From: an uncultured Collinsella sp.
Lineage (GTDB): Bacteria > Actinomycetota > Coriobacteriia > Coriobacteriales > Coriobacteriaceae
Length of the DNA stretch: 26,901 nucleotides
NCBI GenBank assembly: GCA_902493985.1
Contig: CABURR010000029.1
Location: 1-26,901, forward strand
Reading direction: 5' to 3'
Shown: one piece after another, positions 22,412 through 26,901 of the stretch
How positions within the stretch are numbered: the stretch's first letter is position 1
How the letters are laid out: each line of letters starts with the position of its first letter
Translations under genes and position numbers: made by a program
Notes under the pieces: model-generated
Seen by the model: the letters and a program-made list of their open reading frames with translations, nothing else
What the model was told of the DNA's origin: nothing
Databases searched by the model: none

Positions 22412-23932
22412 GTGGCCCAAGAGACGTTTAGCGATCGCCTGCGACAGGCTATGTCCGATCGCGACGTTCGCCAGTCGGACGTGATCCGCGCATCGGAGAT
22501 GCTCGGCAAAAAACTCGGCAAGAGTCAGATGAGCCAATATGTGAGCGGCAAGACGATCCCGCGGCGCGATGTGGCTGAGCTGCTCGCCCGTATTTTGGAG
22601 GTCGATGTTACCTGGCTGCTTGCCGGCGACGCCGATCAAGGCGAGGCATCATCACCCCGCAACGATTCCAAGCCCGAACCCCATCCCTCAGCTCAAATTG
22701 CAAGGAGCACCACCATGCGCACTTTTTCTAAATCCACCAAGCTCGATAACGTCCTGTATGACGTGCGCGGCCCCGTCGTCGACGAGGCCGCCCGTATGGA
22801 GGACGAGGGCGAGCGCATCCTCAAGCTCAATATCGGTAACCCGGCGCCCTTCGGTTTCCGCACGCCCGACGAGGTTATCAAGGACATGCGCCAGCAGCTG
22901 CCCGACTGCGAAGGCTATTCCAACTCGCGCGGCCTGTTCTCTGCGCGCAAGGCGATCATGCAGTACTCGCAGATCAAGGGGCTGCCCAATGTTCAGATGG
23001 AGCATATCTACACGGGCAACGGCGTGTCCGAACTCATTCAGCTTTCGATGAACGCGCTGCTCGACAATGGTGACGAGATTCTGATCCCCAGCCCCGATTA
23101 TCCGCTCTGGACGGCGTGCGCAACCCTTGCCGGCGGTCATCCCGTGCACTATCTATGCGACGAGCAGGCGGATTGGTATCCCGACCTGGAGGATATGGAG
23201 TCCAAGATCACGAGCGCGACCAAGGCCCTCGTCATCATCAACCCCAACAACCCCACGGGTTCTGTCTATCCGCGCGAGGTGCTCGAGGGCATCGTCGAGG
23301 TTGCGCGCAGGCATCAGCTGATGATCTTTGCCGATGAGATCTACGACCGTCTGTGCATGGACGGCTACGAGCACGTCTCGATTGCCTCGCTCGCTCCCGA
23401 TCTGCCCTGCATTACGTTTAGCGGCCTGTCCAAGTCGCATATGATCGCGGGCTATCGCATTGGCTGGATGGTGCTTTCGGGCAACCAGCGCTGCATGAGC
23501 GACTTCATCATGGGCGTCAACATGCTCTCTAACATGCGTCTGTGCTCCAACGTGCCGGCCCAGTCGATCGTCCAGACGGCGCTCGGCGGCCATCAGTCGG
23601 TCAACGACTACATCCGCCCCGGCGGTCGCGTCTACGAGCAGCGCAACTTTGTGTATGAGGCGCTCAGCAAGATCGACGGCATCTCGGTGGTCAAGCCGCG
23701 CGCGGCGTTCTACATCTTCCCCAAGATGGATGTTAAGAAGTTCAACATCACCGATGACGAGCAGTTTGCCCTCGATCTGCTGCACGAGAAGAAGATCCTC
23801 ATCACGCGCGGCGGCGGCTTTAACTGGGCCGAGCCCGACCACTTCCGCATCGTGTACCTGCCGCGCATGGAAGTGCTCAAAGAGTCGCTCGAAGACCTCG
23901 CCGACTTCTTCGATCACTACCGTCAGAACTAG
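22412..23932 (+). CDS. HTH (Cro/CI-type) - AlaA-like aminotransferase fusion
   Basis: This 506-residue protein has two parts. Residues 1-75 are a Cro/CI-type helix-turn-helix (FSDRLRQAMSDRDVRQSDV, then SQMSQYVSGKTIPRRDVAELLARIL). Residues 76-101 are a Ser/Pro-rich linker. From Met102 follows a full class I PLP aminotransferase of the AlaA type (KLNIGNPAPFGF, NPNNPTGSVYP, DEIYDRL, PLP lysine in SGLSKSHMIAGYRIGW, and RIVYLPRM near the end). The expected reaction is alanine from pyruvate and glutamate. The start is GTG at 22412 after AAGGAGG. A second site, AAGGAG then ATG at 22715, is in frame and would give the enzyme alone with 405 residues, the length of E. coli AlaA. DNA binding could be tuned by substrate; that is inference. 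Confidence 0.88.
   Translation: MAQETFSDRLRQAMSDRDVRQSDVIRASEMLGKKLGKSQMSQYVSGKTIPRRDVAELLARILEVDVTWLLAGDADQGEASSPRNDSKPEPHPSAQIARSTTMRTFSKSTKLDNVLYDVRGPVVDEAARMEDEGERILKLNIGNPAPFGFRTPDEVIKDMRQQLPDCEGYSNSRGLFSARKAIMQYSQIKGLPNVQMEHIYTGNGVSELIQLSMNALLDNGDEILIPSPDYPLWTACATLAGGHPVHYLCDEQADWYPDLEDMESKITSATKALVIINPNNPTGSVYPREVLEGIVEVARRHQLMIFADEIYDRLCMDGYEHVSIASLAPDLPCITFSGLSKSHMIAGYRIGWMVLSGNQRCMSDFIMGVNMLSNMRLCSNVPAQSIVQTALGGHQSVNDYIRPGGRVYEQRNFVYEALSKIDGISVVKPRAAFYIFPKMDVKKFNITDDEQFALDLLHEKKILITRGGGFNWAEPDHFRIVYLPRMEVLKESLEDLADFFDHYRQN
22702..22717 (+). promoter_or_regulatory. Internal ribosome site and start within the fusion gene
   Basis: AAGGAG (22702-22707) is seven bases before an in-frame ATG (22715-22717) at codon 102, exactly where AlaA proteins begin (MRTFSKSTKLDNV). 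It could yield a free aminotransferase in addition to the fusion. Confidence 0.6.
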
Positions 23933-23956
23933 TGGGATAGAAGCTCCGCACTATGA

Positions 23957-23995
23957 AAAGCTCCCTGCAGTTGCTTGGCTGCGGGGGGCTTTCTT
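23957..23995. terminator. Terminator between the fusion gene and deformylase 2
   Basis: AAAGCTCCCTGCAG pairs with CTGCGGGGGGCTTT (two G-T pairs) around TTGCTTGG. The plus strand continues TCTT. Twelve bases separate it from the convergent deformylase stop, so it may serve both genes. Confidence 0.75.
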
Positions 23996-24007
23996 GAATC
24001 GGCGGAA

Positions 24008-24418
24008 CTAAATAACGATTCCGTTGCAGTGGTCGATTTCGTGCTGGATGATCTCGGCGGTGTAGCCCGAGAAGTTTTTGATGCGGTGGACGAAGTTCTC
24101 GTCCAAATACTCAACCTTAATGCGGCGATAGCGGGTGCAGGGACGCTCGCCGATCAGCGAGAGGCATCCTTCGCTCGTCTGATAGGCATTGACCTGCTCA
24201 AGAATTTGAGGGTTGTACATCAGCAGCGCCCTATTGCCGTCCTTTACGCAGATGATGCGTTTGCGTACGCCGATCATGTTGGCGGCGAGCCCCACGCACT
24301 CATGCTCATGTTCGTGGAGCGTATCCAGGAGGTCCTGCCCGGTCGCGGCATCGTCGGGTCCCGCGTCTTCGGAAGACAGGCGCAAAAAGAACTCGGATTT
24401 CATGATGGGCTTAATCAT
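24008..24418 (-). CDS. def: Peptide deformylase
   Basis: This 136-residue metallohydrolase removes the formyl group from N-terminal fMet of new proteins. Motif 2 is EGCLS with metal ligand Cys85. Motif 3 is QHEIDH with His126, catalytic Glu127 and His130. Motif 1 reads GLAANMIG, with Met in place of the usual Gln, a form I recall as common in the short clostridial deformylases of this same length. The start is ATG at 24418, preceded by GAGGAG; an earlier ATG at 24439 is less well placed. It is convergent with the fusion gene and divergent from the efflux pump. With HExxH intact it is the more likely active enzyme of the two in this window. Confidence 0.88.
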   Translation of the reverse strand: MIKPIMKSEFFLRLSSEDAGPDDAATGQDLLDTLHEHEHECVGLAANMIGVRKRIICVKDGNRALLMYNPQILEQVNAYQTSEGCLSLIGERPCTRYRRIKVEYLDENFVHRIKNFSGYTAEIIQHEIDHCNGIVI

Positions 24419-24490
24419 GGCGGGCTCCTCATGTCTCATGCTTTCGTGGACTTTTAATAATAGCGCGGAAGGAAAGCTGTGCGTCCGCGT

Positions 24491-24622
24491 TACAATCTTT
24501 CGATGTTGGACCATGTTGCCAGACTCGTCGTGTACGGCGTCTGGCGTAAGTCTAGGGCTCATTTTCGCCCTGGACTGTTCCTCTGGGGCGATGCGACTGT
24601 CGTTCCAAGAGGAAGGAAATGC
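24491..24622 (+). promoter_or_regulatory. Long leader with two hairpins before the efflux gene
   Basis: TACAAT (24491-24496) may be the -10. The leader then contains GCCAGAC/GTCTGGC (24518-24545) and GTCTAGGGC/GCCCTGGAC (24550-24575, one G-T pair). No T-run follows either hairpin. A frame open through this stretch (ATG at 24503) is in phase with the pump but encodes no recognisable domain. Confidence 0.4.
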
Positions 24623-26038
24623 ATGGGGAGCAAATCTCAGCAACAAGTTCAAGCACCGCCATCGGCCACTGCGGCAATTCTCGTCGTAATGTATATTGCA
24701 GCCTTTGTTGCCGCGTTTAACGAGAACATCATTAACGTGGCGTTGCACGACATTATGGCGGCCTTTTCGGTGAGTGCCACCACGGCGCAGTGGCTCGTTT
24801 CGGGCTACATGATCGTGACGTCGATCTTTACGGCCATCATGGCCTTCCTGTCCGGCCGTTTCTCGACGCGCAAGCTGCTGTTTTTCGCATGCGGATGCAT
24901 GGTCGCCGGCGAAGTTCTGTGCCTGGTCGCTCCGTCGTTTGGCGTTTTGCTGTCAAGTCGTATTTTGCAGGCTGCGGGATCGGGCATCTTGTTCCCGCTC
25001 ATGATGAACGTGGTGCTGTCTTGCGCTCCGCGCGAGAAGCTCGGCCTGTATCTGAGCTTGGGCGGTGCCTGCATTACGTTGGGGCCGGCGTTTGGACCCG
25101 TGATCAGTGGTCTTATGTGCACGTTGTTTGGCTGGAGGGCGGTGTTCGTAGTGCCGCTGGTGGGCGGCATTGTGGTCGCTGCGGCGGGCGTAAAGCATGT
25201 CCAGAATGTCGGAGAGCGCTCGAATACCACGCTTGATATTCTGTCGGTTGTTTTGCTCGCGGCCGGCATTACGGCATTTGTGTATTCCGTAGGCGAGTTT
25301 TCGACCAATCTAATTGCCGGTATCGTGGCACTTTTCGCCGCCATTGTGCTGCTCGGCCTGTTTGCGGCCCGTCAGCTCAAGCTCGAACATCCGGTGCTTA
25401 ACGTGCGTCCCATGGCGAGCGTTCGCTTTTGGCCTGCGTGCCTGCTTGTGGTGGTGTCGATGATGACGACGTTCTCGATGAGCGTTTTGTTGCCGCTCTA
25501 TTTTGAGGGCGCATACGGCATGACCGCCCTTGTTGCGGGCTTGCTCATTTTGCCGGCGATTGCCTGCAACGCCGTGACCTCGATTGTGGGCGGACGCGTG
25601 ATGGACGCCCGTGGCGCATGGCCGCTGCTGCCGGTCGGCTTTGCCCTGATTGCCGTGGGACAGACTGCCATCTCGATGACGGCGGCAAGCATGAACATCG
25701 GCGTCGTCGTGGCGCTGACCGTTGTGGTGTATGCCGGAGTCGGTTTGGTGCTGAGTCCCTCGCAAACGGCCGGCTTGGAGACGCTGCCTGCCGCTGAGCA
25801 TCCTCACGGAACGGCATTGCTTAACACGTGGAACATGATTGCCGCATCGTTTGGCCCGTCGCTGTTTATCGGCCTGCTCTCGAGTTCTGCGACGACTGTC
25901 GGTGCGGCTGGCGTTGCGACCGACGTTGCCCAGGCGATTGGATTTGCAGCTGCCGTGCGTGTGGCGGCTGTAATTGCCGTGGTCGGGTTCGTGACGTCGC
26001 TGGTGTACGCTCGTCGCGAGTCGCACATGTCGCATTAA
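24623..26038 (+). CDS. MFS transporter, DHA2 (EmrB/QacA-type) family
   Basis: This 471-residue membrane protein has about 14 hydrophobic segments. NENIINVALHDI in the first helix corresponds to the DHA2 D1 motif (usually DxTIVNVALP), WLVSGYMIVTSIF to helix 2, SGRFSTRKLLF to the loop 2-3 motif A, and LGPAFGPVISGLM to antiporter motif C. These pumps export drugs or other lipophilic compounds with protons. The start is ATG at 24623 with GAGGAAGG close upstream; in-frame ATGs further upstream would add a non-membrane extension without a ribosome site. The substrate is unknown. No regulator gene is adjacent, but the leader may form two hairpins. Confidence 0.9.
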   Translation: MGSKSQQQVQAPPSATAAILVVMYIAAFVAAFNENIINVALHDIMAAFSVSATTAQWLVSGYMIVTSIFTAIMAFLSGRFSTRKLLFFACGCMVAGEVLCLVAPSFGVLLSSRILQAAGSGILFPLMMNVVLSCAPREKLGLYLSLGGACITLGPAFGPVISGLMCTLFGWRAVFVVPLVGGIVVAAAGVKHVQNVGERSNTTLDILSVVLLAAGITAFVYSVGEFSTNLIAGIVALFAAIVLLGLFAARQLKLEHPVLNVRPMASVRFWPACLLVVVSMMTTFSMSVLLPLYFEGAYGMTALVAGLLILPAIACNAVTSIVGGRVMDARGAWPLLPVGFALIAVGQTAISMTAASMNIGVVVALTVVVYAGVGLVLSPSQTAGLETLPAAEHPHGTALLNTWNMIAASFGPSLFIGLLSSSATTVGAAGVATDVAQAIGFAAAVRVAAVIAVVGFVTSLVYARRESHMSH

Positions 26039-26190
26039 TGTGTGCACATAGATTCTGCAGCTAGATTGGATGGCGACACCATAAACTAATGGACGTTTTG
26101 CCGAGAGGCATGAATGTTTAAAGCGCAAAGAGTGCGCGACGGGCCCCGCGAATGGGGCGATGATGCCCGAGAGGGCCAAGAAGGAGTCTC
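26039..26190 (+). other. Intergenic stretch before the RGG-protein gene
   Basis: The 152 bases hold no frame with a ribosome site. GCCCC and GGGGC (26143-26158) form a short stem. No clear -35/-10 pair stands out; TAAACT near 26085 is the best AT-rich candidate. Confidence 0.3.
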
Positions 26191-26901
26191 ATGTCCGAGA
26201 ACGAAGAGATCATGAACGAGACCGAGAACGAGACCATGGCTGCCGAGGTCGAGGCAGTCGAGACCGTGGAGACCGAAGCTGCCGAGGTTGAGGCTGCTGA
26301 CGAGGTTTCCGCCGAGGAGGAGGCCGAGGTTGTCGAGGCCGCCGCTGATTACGATGACGAAGAGCTGATGGACAAGATGCAGAAGGCCGCCCGCCTGCTG
26401 CGTAGCCGTCGCTTTGCTATTTCCAAGGAGGAGGAGGCCAAGGCCGAGCGCATGGCGAACATCGAGCGCGCCATCAAGCTCCTTGACCTCAAGCCCAAGA
26501 TGGAGCAGAAGGAAATGTCCGACCTGCTGGGCATGCGCCTTCGTGAGCTCGATGGTCTGATGGCCGAGGCCGAGGCTGCCGATCTGGTCGGCCGCATCGA
26601 CGACGCCGAGGGCGATATGCGCAAGATCGTCGTCTTCGCTGCCGAGGATGCCGCTGAGGGTCTGGTCGAGCTTGCCAACAAGAAGGAGAAGCTCCTGCCC
26701 GAGCTTTCTTACGAGGAGGCCACCGAGCTGATGGCCGCTCTCGATAAGGTTATCGCTCCGCTCGTCGCCATGGGCCTGGACGAGGACCGCGGTCCTCGCG
26801 GCGGCCGTGACGATCGCGGTGGCCGTGGCGGCGACCGCGGCGGTCGCGGCGGCTTTGGTGATCGCGGTGGCCGTGGCGGCGACCGTGGCGGTCGCGGTGG
26901 C
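26191..26901 (+). CDS. Winged-helix (MarR-like) protein with acidic N-terminus and RGG tail, 3' end outside window
   Basis: 237 residues are visible with no stop. Residues 1-58 are very acidic and Ala-rich. Residues about 60-170 look like a MarR-type winged helix: helices around RLLRSRRFAIS and MEQKEMSDLLGMRLRELDGL, then GRIDDAEGDMRKIVVF, which resembles the wing with its DxR and beta strand. From about residue 198 the protein becomes Arg/Gly/Asp repeats (DRGGRGG units), a composition typical of RNA-binding RGG tails. The start is ATG at 26191, four bases after AAGGAG. The combination suggests a nucleic-acid-binding protein; whether it acts on DNA, RNA or ribosomes is unknown. The shadow frame on the other strand is not a gene. 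Confidence 0.82.
   Translation, partial: MSENEEIMNETENETMAAEVEAVETVETEAAEVEAADEVSAEEEAEVVEAAADYDDEELMDKMQKAARLLRSRRFAISKEEEAKAERMANIERAIKLLDLKPKMEQKEMSDLLGMRLRELDGLMAEAEAADLVGRIDDAEGDMRKIVVFAAEDAAEGLVELANKKEKLLPELSYEEATELMAALDKVIAPLVAMGLDEDRGPRGGRDDRGGRGGDRGGRGGFGDRGGRGGDRGGRGG
26812..26901 (+). repeat. Tandem 48-bp repeat encoding the RGG tail
   Basis: The stretch from 26812 is repeated from 26860 with only third-base changes (period 48). It encodes DRGGRGGDRGGRGGFG units. It runs out of the window, so the copy number is unknown. Such repeats can change copy number between strains. Confidence 0.8.

Noticed and set aside
26812..26901. CRISPR-like periodic sequence
   Set aside because: The 48-bp period is coding tandem repeat (RGG units) without unique spacers and is in frame throughout.

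Overview
The window is about 27 kb of GC-rich (roughly 60%), densely coding bacterial chromosome. Gene content, codon use, GTG starts with strong Shine-Dalgarno (SD) sites and a bile salt hydrolase-like gene all suggest a gut actinobacterium of the Coriobacteriia, most likely Collinsella. That assignment is an inference from recognition, not from a search. Both ends are cut inside genes. I see no rRNA, tRNA, CRISPR array, phage or insertion sequence.

Layout. 1-5.7 kb is almost all on the minus strand: a P-loop ATPase (cut), a TrmL-type tRNA methyltransferase, a CobW-type metal GTPase, an ArsC/Spx-like protein that has lost its cysteine, an iron-sulfur-type flavoprotein, and a GGDEF-PAS-degenerate GGDEF protein. 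Upstream of the last lies the remnant of an EAL domain. 6.2-7.1 kb (+) is a patatin-like lipase. 7.2-9.25 kb (-) is a thiamine salvage operon (thiM, thiamine-binding protein, thiE) behind a clear TPP riboswitch with its terminator. 9.3-13.9 kb (+) holds a HAD phosphatase and LysR regulator pair, a MetE-C-like methyltransferase with a good LysR box in front, and a uracil permease. 14-16.1 kb (-) holds an esterase and a purine permease. 16.2-17.9 kb (+) holds a peptide deformylase-like gene lacking its catalytic Glu and a bile salt hydrolase-like gene. 18-21.3 kb (-) holds a Kup potassium transporter and an EamA exporter, the latter divergent from a second LysR gene. 22.3-26.9 kb holds an HTH-aminotransferase fusion, a second peptide deformylase with intact HExxH, a DHA2 efflux pump, and a cut gene for a winged-helix protein with an RGG tail.

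Common themes are nucleobase, vitamin and amino-acid salvage, transport, and host interaction (bile salts).

The most interesting non-gene signal is a pair of ~100-nt imperfect hairpins (3301-3398 and 16681-16783). Their stems differ, but both carry the same internal loop (CAATCGTC opposite TCCTCTTTC). I know of no name for this element. The other strong candidate is the HTH-AlaA fusion: it has an internal SD and ATG giving an AlaA-length product, and a helically phased array of AAATTGAAC sites in front of it that looks like its own operator.
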